Assembly: GCA_958352855.1 (NCBI GenBank)
Contig: CATWQE010000001.1
Location: 62,001-126,000, forward strand
Reading direction: 5' to 3'
From: an uncultured Bacillota bacterium
GTDB taxonomy: Bacteria; Bacillota; Clostridia; Lachnospirales; Lachnospiraceae
DNA: 64,000 nucleotides
Part shown: piece after piece, positions 25,115 through 34,920 of the stretch
Layout: each line of letters starts with the position of its first letter
How positions within the stretch are numbered: the stretch's first letter is position 1
The notes under the pieces: model-generated
What the model saw: the letters and a program-made list of their open reading frames with translations, nothing else
The model's database searches: none
What the model was told of the DNA's origin: nothing
Made by a program: the position numbers and the translations under genes

Positions 25115-27547
25115 CTAATATTCCAGAAGATTATTTTCGCCAATTTCCAGACTTCCATCTTTTGGAACTCTTATCGTTTTTATTTCATAAGGAGAAAATT
25201 TAAGTTTAAAATTTCTTCCCAGTGCCTGTATTTCCACTGTTGTCTCGCTGTCAGTTCCTGTCGTTTCAATAAATCTTAAAATAAGATCACCACTTCTATC
25301 TTCAGCTTCTTTTACTGCACTCAGAAGAATATTTTCTGATTCCACTTTAATAAACGAATCTGTTTGCGGTAATTCTCCATTATGATAAGTCTCAAATATT
25401 GCAATCGGCTTTTCGTTCATCTGGCGGCTTCGTCTTACAGTGTACGCCTGTTCCCATCTTCCGTCATGAGGATAGATTCCATATTCAAACTGCTGAACTC
25501 CCTGATCTATATAAACATATTCTAGTGTTTCCTCTGGTTCATACGGTTCATGATGTGCATAAATAGGACTTCTTAAAACTGTAAGATTTACTTTTTTGCC
25601 ATCAATACTTGCACTGGATTTTCCATCATTCAGGAAAGAGATTCCGTTTATAGCTGTATCCAGTCCTGGATTAGCACCTTCTACATCTAAAAAGTTCTGC
25701 ACTGGAAATTCTTCTGCATTAGGCTCTCTTTGAATGGTCCCATATGGAATTTCATAAGTTCCCCTCAAATAGTTCATATTTACAGGGAACTGAAGTTTTA
25801 ACATAGAATGTTTCTCATGCCAGTCCACTGTGGTCTGAACCCTAATAAAGTCTAATTCTCGATAAACTGAAAAATCCTGAATTATCCTGGAATTTCCATA
25901 GACACTGGTTACACGAATGACCGCTTTTACAGGTCCCGATTCTACCCGTCGCACAGATTTTCCTGCAAACGCACCTTTTTGTTTATCAAAAATCCTCACT
26001 CCATGCGACCAGGTATCGCTTGCATCTTCAATTACGATTGGAACCGCTGCTGGTTTATCAAAATATTCTGTTCCGTCATTCTTCTTCAAAAGAGAGGTAA
26101 TATATCCTGTCTTTTCATCAAAAACCAACTTAAACCATCTATTTTCCGCCATATTGTTCGTTGCTGTAACATCTTCAAAATACTTTTCGTTCTCTCTTAT
26201 TGCCAGACGGAATGTTCTATATCCAAAAGAAGGAAGATCTGCAATAAAAATCATACGACTGCGTCCTTTACAGGAAGCCTTCGATTGTATATACTGCAAT
26301 GGAATCTGGGCATCGTTTTCATCTAACAGCACCATATTTTCCTTAGGAGTTACACATTCCATTTCTATTTCAAATTTTCCGGGAAATGCATTGGGATTAA
26401 ATACCACAACAGGTTTCATTCCTTCTTCCATTGGAATATTCACATGCCAGGAAATAGCCTGCATTGCACTATTCATTCCCCTTGCAGCTATATGAAGCGC
26501 TTCCCCATAACTTTCCCTTGCATCTTCATAGGCTGGCTCTAATGATGTCCCTGCCATAATATCGTGAAATTGATTAAATAATACATTCTTCCAGCCTCTT
26601 GTAAATTCTTCATGAGGATATTTACCATTTGACCAGCATTTAGCCGCCACAGACATTTTTTCAGCCATAATCAATCTGTTTTCTGCTCTTCTGTTCAAAC
26701 GCTTTATTTCTGAATGAACACTATAGCAACCGCTGGAATGATGAAGCAAATCTCCAGTTACTACAGGAAGATTTTTCCCGGATTCTTTTACTGCCTTAAA
26801 ATACTGATCTGGTGTAGATAACGTCAAAGTTGGCAATCCTTCTTCCTTGTTCATTGCATGAATACTGTCAATATTTTGTTTGGTAGGTCCTCCTCCATGA
26901 TTTCCCACACCATAAAAGCACATAATCATGCCATCTTTTTCTTTTATTTCCCCTGCACAACGCAAAACATGTTCTCTGATTTCCTTTGGCCAGGTACAAT
27001 ATTCAAAAGGTATTCTGAATGCAGTGACTTCTGATCCATCCTTTGCCTGCCAGACAAAGGTTTCACTCTCAATTCCCTTTTCATGCCTGCCTGGACGCAT
27101 AAATACATAATTTTCCATACCTGATTTTTTCAAAATCTGTGGCAACATCCCGTTATGTCCAAAGCTGTCTACATTGTATCCAGTGGTTGCCATAACTCCA
27201 AACTTTTCTTTGAAATATCGCTGTGCGTATAAGCCTTGTCTTACAAAGGATTCTCCTCCTGGAACATTACAATCCGGCTGAACCCACCAGCCCCCCACCA
27301 GAGACCACCGCCCCTCCTGAATACGTTCTTTAATTTCTTCAAACATAGCAGGTTCATTTTCTTCCACCCATTCATAAGTCGCAGCAGAACTGCTGGTAAA
27401 AAAGAAATCATCATATTCTTTCATTCTATCCAATACAGAACGAAAAGTAGCCTTTACTTCCTGATATCCCTCCTGCCATTGCCACAACCATACCAAGTCT
27501 AAATGTGCATTTCCTATCATATATAGTGTTTTGTCTTTATTTTCCAT
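25115..27547 (-). CDS. GH38 alpha-mannosidase (copy 2 of 2)
   Basis: An 810-residue glycoside hydrolase family 38 enzyme. Zinc and catalytic motifs: GNAHLDLVWLWQWQEG at the N-terminus (His, Asp), NVDSFGHNGMLPQIL near residue 125 with the nucleophile aspartate, YGVGNHGGGPTKQNI near 215 and FNQFHDIMAGTS near 330. A C-terminal beta-sandwich region follows. It would release alpha-mannose from oligosaccharides in the cytoplasm (no signal peptide). It overlaps the preceding GH38 gene by 11 bases and takes its GGAGG site from that gene's end. The two GH38 genes are clearly diverged, so they probably differ in linkage or partner specificity. Confidence 0.92.
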   Translation of the reverse strand: MENKDKTLYMIGNAHLDLVWLWQWQEGYQEVKATFRSVLDRMKEYDDFFFTSSSAATYEWVEENEPAMFEEIKERIQEGRWSLVGGWWVQPDCNVPGGESFVRQGLYAQRYFKEKFGVMATTGYNVDSFGHNGMLPQILKKSGMENYVFMRPGRHEKGIESETFVWQAKDGSEVTAFRIPFEYCTWPKEIREHVLRCAGEIKEKDGMIMCFYGVGNHGGGPTKQNIDSIHAMNKEEGLPTLTLSTPDQYFKAVKESGKNLPVVTGDLLHHSSGCYSVHSEIKRLNRRAENRLIMAEKMSVAAKCWSNGKYPHEEFTRGWKNVLFNQFHDIMAGTSLEPAYEDARESYGEALHIAARGMNSAMQAISWHVNIPMEEGMKPVVVFNPNAFPGKFEIEMECVTPKENMVLLDENDAQIPLQYIQSKASCKGRSRMIFIADLPSFGYRTFRLAIRENEKYFEDVTATNNMAENRWFKLVFDEKTGYITSLLKKNDGTEYFDKPAAVPIVIEDASDTWSHGVRIFDKQKGAFAGKSVRRVESGPVKAVIRVTSVYGNSRIIQDFSVYRELDFIRVQTTVDWHEKHSMLKLQFPVNMNYLRGTYEIPYGTIQREPNAEEFPVQNFLDVEGANPGLDTAINGISFLNDGKSSASIDGKKVNLTVLRSPIYAHHEPYEPEETLEYVYIDQGVQQFEYGIYPHDGRWEQAYTVRRSRQMNEKPIAIFETYHNGELPQTDSFIKVESENILLSAVKEAEDRSGDLILRFIETTGTDSETTVEIQALGRNFKLKFSPYEIKTIRVPKDGSLEIGENNLLEY

Positions 27548-29987
27548 ACTCTTCCTTCCTCCACTCTAACAGATTTACTTCTTTTGCACTTTCTGTATCA
27601 TCATTTACCTTCAAACTAAATATCTCGTGATGCCCTATCATAACAGGATACTTTTTCCCATTGAACATAAGATTACATCTTGTATCTACTCCCTGTGTTT
27701 CAAGCAGTCTGATAATATAACTATTATCATCCTCACATTTTTTCACCAGTACAACCTCTACATTGGTTTTATCTGCTGATACCATACTATAATCAGGTAC
27801 TATCTGTTTTCCAACATGCACGTTATCTGCCAGATACTCATATGCTCCTGAAATTTTTTCTGCCATTTTATATAGTTCATATTGTCTTAATGACTGTCCA
27901 TGAGGTTTTAATGCCAACCAAAAAGTTTGTTCTCCTATATCTGTATACCGATAAGTCTCCGTCTCATTATACCAATCAGGACTATTTCCCTGCGCATAAA
28001 TAGCACTTCGGCAAAGCGTAATCTGTGTCCTTCCTTCTGTCATGTTAAATGCATATTTTCCATTATTGGCAATAGCAAGACCAGAACCATTTACAGAACT
28101 CACATCCAGAAATCTCTGCATATAAAATTCTGAAGCATCCTCCTGAATTATCCTTTCCAAAGTTCCATATGCTGTTTCAGCTAAAGTTCTGTTACATTCT
28201 TCACCTGTATCATACGCTATTTTCAACAGTGTCCATGGCTGATTGAAAATCAGTCTGTTTTCCACAGTAAGTTCTCTATCTTCTGACCCCAGATAATAAA
28301 TCTGTTCCAGCTTTGTTGCTTTATAACACAAACGTACTCTGATAGCTTCTCTTATTTTTCCACTCTCTACTTTATCAATAGATACCAGGTGAAACTCCTG
28401 GTTCAAGTCTTCATATTTTCTGCCTTGTATACCGCCCCACGCATCTCTTTCATCAACATATACCCTGATAGAAGAGTTTCCTTTTAATGCATCATAGCCG
28501 GTTTCCTTATCTATTAAAGAAGAAAGCTGTCCTGTGCTAAGGTCAAACACAGCTTTAATGTATTGATTTTCCAGATATTGAACATTGAGATTTTCGATTT
28601 CCATTTTATTGTTATAACAATATTGCGGTACATCTTTTACAACTCTGTATACTGAAAATCCAAAGGAAGGGATTTCCGCTTGAAATAGAATCCTTCTTCT
28701 TCCACCTAACGTTGTATGTCTTACTTTTGCATCTGTATGGATTCTCTGATATGGTATTTCTTTCCCTTTATTATTAAGAATTTTTAAAGGAGCCTGGCAA
28801 AACCATTCCAATTCCACTTCTACAATTCCTTTGTATTCCCCATTCCCTGCATGAAACAAAAATAACGGAAAACCACAGCCATCTGTATTGATTTGATTCG
28901 CTATATTTTGTATTGCAATTCCTTTTATTAATTCTGCCCTGGCACATACACCAGATACCTGCATAACAGCCTCATCTCTGGCAGTTTTTATAATAGTGCC
29001 TCCCAAAGTATCATGAAACTGATTAAATAGCAAAACTTTCCATAAATTCTGTATCTCCTTTGTTTCTTCCATCCATCCGCACCCCAGTGCAGATGCCATA
29101 CTCATAAAACTATCTGCTTCTATCAAACGCTTTTCAGCCAGCCGATTTAGAGCCTTAAATGGAGAGTCTACAGAATAACAACCTTCATTCACTTTCTCAA
29201 AAGGACCTCTTTTCACAACCAGATTTTCATCTTGAATATCCTGAAAAAATTCTGTATAGGTAGAAAATTTAAGATGAACATCTGTAAAGCTATCCTGTAA
29301 AGCCTGTATACTTTTAATATTTTCAATAGTAGGTCCTCCACCATGATTTCCTACCCCATAACAACATGGCATCTTACTATAATCCTTGGTTCTCTCTAAA
29401 GTGTCCTGGATATTTTTTACTGTAGGCTCATGAAACCAGGTTGTATACTCCCCTGGAAGACTAATAGCATTTACATGGCTTCCATCATCACTTTCCCATA
29501 CAAATACAGGGGTATTTAATCTTGGACGCATAAATACATAAGAATCCATTCCACTCTTTTTCAAAATCTGCGGAAGTATATGGTTATGTCCGAAACTGTC
29601 AACATTTGAACCGATTTTACATTGTTTACCAAATCTGCTTTCCAGATACCTCTGTCCATATAATCCCTGCCTTACAAAAGCCTCTCCGCATGGAAGAATA
29701 CAATCTGGCTCTATAAACCATCCGCCCGTAATTTCCCATCTTCCTTCTTCAACCCTTTGTTTTATCTCCTGGAACATCTCTGGCAGTAAACGTTCAATCC
29801 ACTCAAAGAACGCAGTTGAGGTAGAAGTAAATTTAAAATCCTGGAACTCCTTCATCCTGTCAAGTGCTGATTGATACGTTGCTTTTACTTCTTGCATTCC
29901 TTCTTCCCATCCCCAGAACCATACCGGATCAATGTGGGAATTTCCTATCATATAAAGCTCTTTTTTACTTATAGTTTTTTCTACCAT
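27537..29987 (-). CDS. GH38 alpha-mannosidase (copy 1 of 2)
   Basis: An 816-residue GH38 enzyme and paralogue of the next gene. Motifs: GNSHIDPVWFWGWEEG near residue 15, SNVDSFGHNHILPQIL near 125 (nucleophile aspartate), YGVGNHGGGPTIENI near 210 and FNQFHDTLGGTI near 325. The start overlaps the FAD oxidoreductase stop by seven bases. The C-terminal third has diverged most from the paralogue. GH38 enzymes act on alpha-mannosides such as N-glycan branches. The two copies, with the GH2 beta-mannosidase, suggest a mannose-rich substrate. Confidence 0.92.
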   Translation of the reverse strand: MVEKTISKKELYMIGNSHIDPVWFWGWEEGMQEVKATYQSALDRMKEFQDFKFTSTSTAFFEWIERLLPEMFQEIKQRVEEGRWEITGGWFIEPDCILPCGEAFVRQGLYGQRYLESRFGKQCKIGSNVDSFGHNHILPQILKKSGMDSYVFMRPRLNTPVFVWESDDGSHVNAISLPGEYTTWFHEPTVKNIQDTLERTKDYSKMPCCYGVGNHGGGPTIENIKSIQALQDSFTDVHLKFSTYTEFFQDIQDENLVVKRGPFEKVNEGCYSVDSPFKALNRLAEKRLIEADSFMSMASALGCGWMEETKEIQNLWKVLLFNQFHDTLGGTIIKTARDEAVMQVSGVCARAELIKGIAIQNIANQINTDGCGFPLFLFHAGNGEYKGIVEVELEWFCQAPLKILNNKGKEIPYQRIHTDAKVRHTTLGGRRRILFQAEIPSFGFSVYRVVKDVPQYCYNNKMEIENLNVQYLENQYIKAVFDLSTGQLSSLIDKETGYDALKGNSSIRVYVDERDAWGGIQGRKYEDLNQEFHLVSIDKVESGKIREAIRVRLCYKATKLEQIYYLGSEDRELTVENRLIFNQPWTLLKIAYDTGEECNRTLAETAYGTLERIIQEDASEFYMQRFLDVSSVNGSGLAIANNGKYAFNMTEGRTQITLCRSAIYAQGNSPDWYNETETYRYTDIGEQTFWLALKPHGQSLRQYELYKMAEKISGAYEYLADNVHVGKQIVPDYSMVSADKTNVEVVLVKKCEDDNSYIIRLLETQGVDTRCNLMFNGKKYPVMIGHHEIFSLKVNDDTESAKEVNLLEWRKEEYGK

Positions 29988-32704
29988 ATTTTTTCTCCCT
30001 TATGATGTCTCTGCCCCGACTTTCGAAGAGCTTTGTCCGCTGACATTGAAATCGCTTTGATATTGCTCTTCCTCATAGTTTCCAGTCCTTTCCTTCCCTC
30101 TGAATCTCCCAGACGGTACAATGCCCGGTATAATATAAATTTTAAAATTAAAAGTCTCTCTGTTAAAAGTTCTACCTGTTTTTTCTCTTGCTCAAGTTCT
30201 TGAAATTCCGGAAAATTTAACAGTGTCTTTAACATGGGAATCCATTCTTTATGATTGCCATATCCAGCTGCATAAGCAAAACTTTCTATATAATGATAAA
30301 TTCCCTTCCTAATATCATAATAATCTCTTTTTTCTTTCAAAAGCAGTGTAAGGGCATATTCAAACACCGGCAAAATACGCTTGTCTCCGCTTGTCCCAAG
30401 CAAGTTCATCTTATAAACCGTTTCTGGCATTACTCCATGATCAGGCAATAACTGTGCACACATTACAGAATCCTTCCGTTTCGATAAACCTTCTTTTGAC
30501 ATCTGAGAAATTAAAGCACTCTGAAATTCCTCTAAATCAGCATAATTTCCATGCCACATGCAGTATCCAATAATAGCTATGCGGGTTTGTTTTTCCGAAA
30601 TAAGGTCTGTTTTCCTTAGCTTTTCCTGCAGCAAAGGTAGTACCTCTTTTGCATCTGCAGTAATAATTGCAAGACTTTCTTCCATCCTTTTTTCCATATA
30701 AGTAAAAGGGACATCTACCCAATGGGTTCTGGAGTCCTTATCCAGTTTTTCCACATATTCTTTTAAACTTTTTTCTCCTTTGGGAAGCTCTAAAGGATCA
30801 TCCGTAATTTTATGTAAAAGTTCAATCCGTTTCTTACAATCTATATCCTCAGGATAACAATTCCCTTTCACACATTCCGCCAAAAGTCCCCCCAGTACAG
30901 CCCCCTGGTGCATCAAATCTGGCTGCATACGAACACTTGGAAAAGCATTATGTGTAACACTGATTGCCTTTCCTGCTACATAAATTCTTTTTATCTGTTT
31001 CCCTTTTCTATCGCATGGAAGCAATGCAGATAAAGGAATCTGTATTTGAGCTTGTGGAGGAAGAAATCCACAATAAATAGCATCCGCATCCAGTTTTCCC
31101 TTAGGATCATAGTTAGAGTAACATGTATACAGTCTGTCTTCATAGGTACGAAAACTCATTAAATCTTTTAAATCCACTGTATATTTCCCTCTTACATGCC
31201 TGCTTTCCCTCATACTAAGATAACTTCCATGATCGAAAATTTTCTCTCCTCTTTTACGTCCAAGTAAAATAAAACGTGTGGCATCTTCTGGATCTGGTGC
31301 CACTACCATAGACGCAAAATTATTGCGATATCTTCTTATATCTGTGTATTGAGCAAGGGAAGCCCAATATGTAATGCAATCTTCTGTCGAACCATAGGTC
31401 GCATCCGCACCTGCAAAAACAGCAGCATCCCCATCTCCTGTTGCATCTATGACCATCTTTCCATAGTATGCTGTTATTCCGTTATCACCTACTGCCACAA
31501 CACCGCAACATGTATTTTCTTTTTCCTCATCCAGCAATGCTCCAAAGCAAAGTGTACCAAAACAAACAGTAACTCCTGCTTCCACACAAAGTTCTGTTAA
31601 AACCTGTCCTCTGATACTTGGATGGAAATCATCTGACTCAGCCCATATACCAGGTCTTTTTTTCACGAAAAGACTTTTTTCTACTTCTTCTGTTCTTTTA
31701 TCAATCTCCTTTACATCCGAATATCTATTCCCAAACCAGTATGTACTTACACCACCTACTGTAGATGTACCGCCCAGTATGTATTGAGGCTCAATTAAAA
31801 CTGTTTTTGCACCACCTCTGGCCGCATAAATAGCTGCCATTGCTCCAGCTGTACCGCCTCCGACAATAACAACATCATAAATCTCTTTGTCTCCCCTTAC
31901 TTCTGTTTTAAAGACGCCTCCATGTTCCAAAAAGCCCTGACCACTTTGAACAGAAATCTTCTTTTTGGGGGACTCTTCCAACATGTTCACATCAAATTCA
32001 TAGAGTTCTCCCGGTATCTTATCTGCTGCTCTTTCTGCAAATCTTCCAAGTTCTATACCCGGAATTTGAGTTTTCAAATCTTTAAAGGCTTTCTCTCCTT
32101 GTCTCCAGGCTTCCATAATGCTCTGTACATTTTTCCTCTGTTTTGCACAAGATACTGTTAGCAATCCCATTTCTCCATTAAAGGAAAGCTTTGTTTGTTC
32201 ATCTTCATAAAGAATACCTATCTGGGTTTCTGGCAAATTTCCCACCATCATCGTATAATAAAAGGGGGTTCTAATATGCTGCCTCTGATCCAGAACTTGA
32301 TTACACAAAATTCCAAATATCCCACCTTTTCCTGCTATGCGAAGGAATTTGGAATAATGATGATTTTTCTCTTCATTTTTCTGAACATCCAGCAAACTGA
32401 CTCCATAGATTAATTGCACTCCGCAAGCAATACATTCCTCTTCTAAAAACAATTTAAAAGCATCTGGCTGTAGGAAACCATTTTTCTTCACTTTTTCCGG
32501 AAATTTCTCTTGAATATCCTTTGATAACTCATATTGAAAACTTCCACAGTAATCTTCTCCAAGATAAGTTTCCTTAACCGCCAAAATCACCTTTTTCCCT
32601 TGTTTTGCCATTTTACAGGCATATTGAACAGCTTTTGTTGTACCCTTTACAATACAAACATCCGCCTCTCCTATAAGAGGTATTCCAGAAATTTCTGATT
32701 TCAT
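29981..32704 (-). CDS. Large FAD-dependent oxidoreductase with degenerate N-terminal repeat
   Basis: A 907-residue flavoprotein of the FAD_oxidored group (fumarate-reductase-like fold). The working FAD-binding site is internal: VVIVGGGTAGAMAAIYAARGG at about residues 278-298, followed by GGTSTVGGVSTYWFG and, near residue 420, VIDATGDGDAAVFAGADATY. The first 270 residues look like a decayed copy of the same start (DVCIVKGTTKAVQYACKMA), where the GGG is lost. The last ~300 residues are helical and HEAT-like. It overlaps its neighbours on both sides (ATGA with the GH13 gene), so it belongs to the operon. A role oxidising a sugar or glycoside is inferred from context; the substrate is unknown. 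Confidence 0.8.
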   Translation of the reverse strand: MKSEISGIPLIGEADVCIVKGTTKAVQYACKMAKQGKKVILAVKETYLGEDYCGSFQYELSKDIQEKFPEKVKKNGFLQPDAFKLFLEEECIACGVQLIYGVSLLDVQKNEEKNHHYSKFLRIAGKGGIFGILCNQVLDQRQHIRTPFYYTMMVGNLPETQIGILYEDEQTKLSFNGEMGLLTVSCAKQRKNVQSIMEAWRQGEKAFKDLKTQIPGIELGRFAERAADKIPGELYEFDVNMLEESPKKKISVQSGQGFLEHGGVFKTEVRGDKEIYDVVIVGGGTAGAMAAIYAARGGAKTVLIEPQYILGGTSTVGGVSTYWFGNRYSDVKEIDKRTEEVEKSLFVKKRPGIWAESDDFHPSIRGQVLTELCVEAGVTVCFGTLCFGALLDEEKENTCCGVVAVGDNGITAYYGKMVIDATGDGDAAVFAGADATYGSTEDCITYWASLAQYTDIRRYRNNFASMVVAPDPEDATRFILLGRKRGEKIFDHGSYLSMRESRHVRGKYTVDLKDLMSFRTYEDRLYTCYSNYDPKGKLDADAIYCGFLPPQAQIQIPLSALLPCDRKGKQIKRIYVAGKAISVTHNAFPSVRMQPDLMHQGAVLGGLLAECVKGNCYPEDIDCKKRIELLHKITDDPLELPKGEKSLKEYVEKLDKDSRTHWVDVPFTYMEKRMEESLAIITADAKEVLPLLQEKLRKTDLISEKQTRIAIIGYCMWHGNYADLEEFQSALISQMSKEGLSKRKDSVMCAQLLPDHGVMPETVYKMNLLGTSGDKRILPVFEYALTLLLKEKRDYYDIRKGIYHYIESFAYAAGYGNHKEWIPMLKTLLNFPEFQELEQEKKQVELLTERLLILKFILYRALYRLGDSEGRKGLETMRKSNIKAISMSADKALRKSGQRHHKGEKIW

Positions 32705-34161
32705 CGCAACTCAAAATCCTCATCTAAACTCAACTGTTTTTCTGTTCCATCTTCTTCTAAATATTTAATTGTAAATTTCTGTGACATGAGATTTACATTC
32801 AGACTGGCCTGATATTTACCATCTTTCCATAAAATCGAAACTTCATAATCTTCTGTTTCTGGAAGAAACATTTCTCCATCAAAAACTGGATATTCATTTC
32901 TAAACTGCATCAGTCGCTTCAATTTCTGAACAACTGGTTTCTTTACTCTTTCCTGAATTTCCTCTACTGTATAATTATGTCTGCTTATATTTCTGTCGTA
33001 ATGGGTTTTTTCCATTAATCCATAATCATTTTCGCCTGCTAAAAGCCCCATATAGTAGACCTGTGGTATTCCTGGAGAGAAAAACTGAATTGCTCTTGAT
33101 AACAAATAACAATCGTCATTCTCACCTACCGCTGAATAATAGGAACAATTAATCTGATAAACAACCTTTTTCCCTGTAGCACTGCCACTGTAATCCCATT
33201 TAAAATTCGCCCCATATTTTTCTGTTTTCTCTACAACAGCTTGTACTTCCTGGGTTGAAAGTAAATCTGCCACATCTATAACTGGAAGCCCATCATGTGT
33301 ATCCAGGGTTGTATGTTGATTCCTTGGACAAATCTGTAGCCAATGTCTAAGTCTTGTACTGTCTTTACTATAAATAGTATGAAGCAACATCACTGGAAGA
33401 ACAAAGTCATATACTGGATAACCATGCTCTGCAATTTTTAATTGTACTGTATAGTGATCATGAATCTCCGGCAGCATAGGAATCGATTTCTCATTTAAAA
33501 TATTCTGGACACGTTCCATCATTTCCCACATTTCCGGTTCAACAAAAAAGCATGATGTATTTAATTTCTTTGTAGCAAAAGCAAATGCGTCCAATCTTAC
33601 CATACGAATTCCCTTACTCATAAGAAAACGTAGCATATCTTCTACAAATTTCCATGTAATATCAGATTGAAGATTTAAATCCATTTGTTCATCATCAAAA
33701 GTACACCATATCTTTTCTGTTGTTCCATCTGCAAAGGTGATTTCTTCACATGGTGCATAAGGTTTTCTTTTATTCAACATATCTACCTGTTGTTGTGTAG
33801 GCTCACCATCTGGCCAAAATTTACAAAACCTAAGAAACATGTCTGCATATTCTGACTCATCATGCTTTTCTATAAAATCTTTAAACTCCGGACTTCTTCT
33901 GGAAAGATGATTAATCATAAAATCACACATTAATTCATACTCATTTGCAAGACGCTCAATATCTTCCCAAGTGCCAAATTCTTTATCAACTTCACGATAA
34001 TTCATTGGTGCAAATCCTCTATCTCCAGAGGAAGGAAAGAACGGAAGAATATGAATGCCATTAATTTCTCTTTTGAAATATGTATCTACCATCTGCTTTA
34101 ACTCTGTGAGATTCTTTCCAAAACTATCTGCATAAGTAATCAATAAGATTTTATTTTTCAT
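32701..34161 (-). CDS. GH13_18 glycoside phosphorylase (sucrose phosphorylase-like)
   Basis: A 486-residue enzyme of GH13 subfamily 18. It starts LLITYADSFGKNL and has LPFFPSSGDRGFAP near residue 40. The nucleophile is in VRLDAFAFATK near 190, the acid/base in LPEIHDHY near 230 and the third carboxylate in LDTHDGLPVIDV near 285. The subfamily cleaves sucrose, sucrose 6-phosphate, glucosylglycerate or similar with phosphate, giving alpha-glucose 1-phosphate. Which acceptor is used here is not certain. In a locus with GH36 it could finish a raffinose-type substrate after galactose removal; a glucosyl acid is another option. AAGGGATG precedes the start. Confidence 0.87.
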   Translation of the reverse strand: MKNKILLITYADSFGKNLTELKQMVDTYFKREINGIHILPFFPSSGDRGFAPMNYREVDKEFGTWEDIERLANEYELMCDFMINHLSRRSPEFKDFIEKHDESEYADMFLRFCKFWPDGEPTQQQVDMLNKRKPYAPCEEITFADGTTEKIWCTFDDEQMDLNLQSDITWKFVEDMLRFLMSKGIRMVRLDAFAFATKKLNTSCFFVEPEMWEMMERVQNILNEKSIPMLPEIHDHYTVQLKIAEHGYPVYDFVLPVMLLHTIYSKDSTRLRHWLQICPRNQHTTLDTHDGLPVIDVADLLSTQEVQAVVEKTEKYGANFKWDYSGSATGKKVVYQINCSYYSAVGENDDCYLLSRAIQFFSPGIPQVYYMGLLAGENDYGLMEKTHYDRNISRHNYTVEEIQERVKKPVVQKLKRLMQFRNEYPVFDGEMFLPETEDYEVSILWKDGKYQASLNVNLMSQKFTIKYLEEDGTEKQLSLDEDFELR

Positions 34162-34179
34162 ATGTCATCCCTTATTTTC

Positions 34180-34899
34180 TTAATATTGGTAGGTTTCAAA
34201 AAAAGTTTTAAACCATGGATTATAATAGTTTCCAAATGCCATTTTTGCTTCTTTTAATCTAGTGTCAGCATCTGCAATTAATTGTGGATTTACATGTCCA
34301 AATGTATAGAAATCAAAATGGCGGGAAGTAATCTTGTTCAATGATTGAGTCCATGCTTTCTCATCTGAACCGATTTTCTCGCTATAGCCGCCCCATACCG
34401 CATCACCTGCAACCAACAAATGATATTCATCCAAAGTAATATCAAAACAGATAGATCCCTTTGTATGTCCCGGTGTATGAAACGCTTCTACCAAAAAGCC
34501 ATCTCCTTGCCAATTATCGCCTTCCTGTATGGTACCATCTACTTTATAAGGAACAGATTTTTTTCCATACAAAAGAGCCGCAGATGTCTTGTCTGAATCA
34601 CCTTGTTCTACTTGTTCACAATCCGCCTCATGCAAGTACAATTTACATCCAAATTCCTGATTCCAAAGATGAGCGGCTCCTATATGGTCATAATGTCCAT
34701 GAGTTCCCAGAATATATTTTATCTCATGAAGATTAATCCCTATCTTTTCTATATTATTCTTTATAATTTCATATCCTTCCGGAGTACCACAGTCAATCAA
34801 TGCATATCCCTCTTTCATTTTCAGCAAATACGCTGTTGCGTCAAAAAAGTGGGAAATACTTGGTCCGCCTACCTGATAAATATTTTTTAGCAATCTCAT
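34180..34899 (-). CDS. MBL-fold metallo-hydrolase
   Basis: A ~239-residue metallo-beta-lactamase-fold protein. The zinc motif GTHGHYDHIGAAHLW is near residue 62, FHTPGHTKGSICFD near 145, LVAGDAVWGG near 165 and TFGHVNPQ near 210. I use the ATG at 34899 (MRLLKNIYQ), which is nine bases after AGGAG, because the ORF-limit ATG at 34908 directly abuts that site. The family hydrolyses thioesters, lactones or phosphoesters. In this operon a sugar lactonase role would fit, since the locus also has a FAD oxidoreductase and acid-sugar kinase, but this is inference. Confidence 0.8.
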   Translation of the reverse strand: MRLLKNIYQVGGPSISHFFDATAYLLKMKEGYALIDCGTPEGYEIIKNNIEKIGINLHEIKYILGTHGHYDHIGAAHLWNQEFGCKLYLHEADCEQVEQGDSDKTSAALLYGKKSVPYKVDGTIQEGDNWQGDGFLVEAFHTPGHTKGSICFDITLDEYHLLVAGDAVWGGYSEKIGSDEKAWTQSLNKITSRHFDFYTFGHVNPQLIADADTRLKEAKMAFGNYYNPWFKTFFETYQY

Positions 34900-34920
34900 T
34901 TTACACATCTCCTGACTTAA

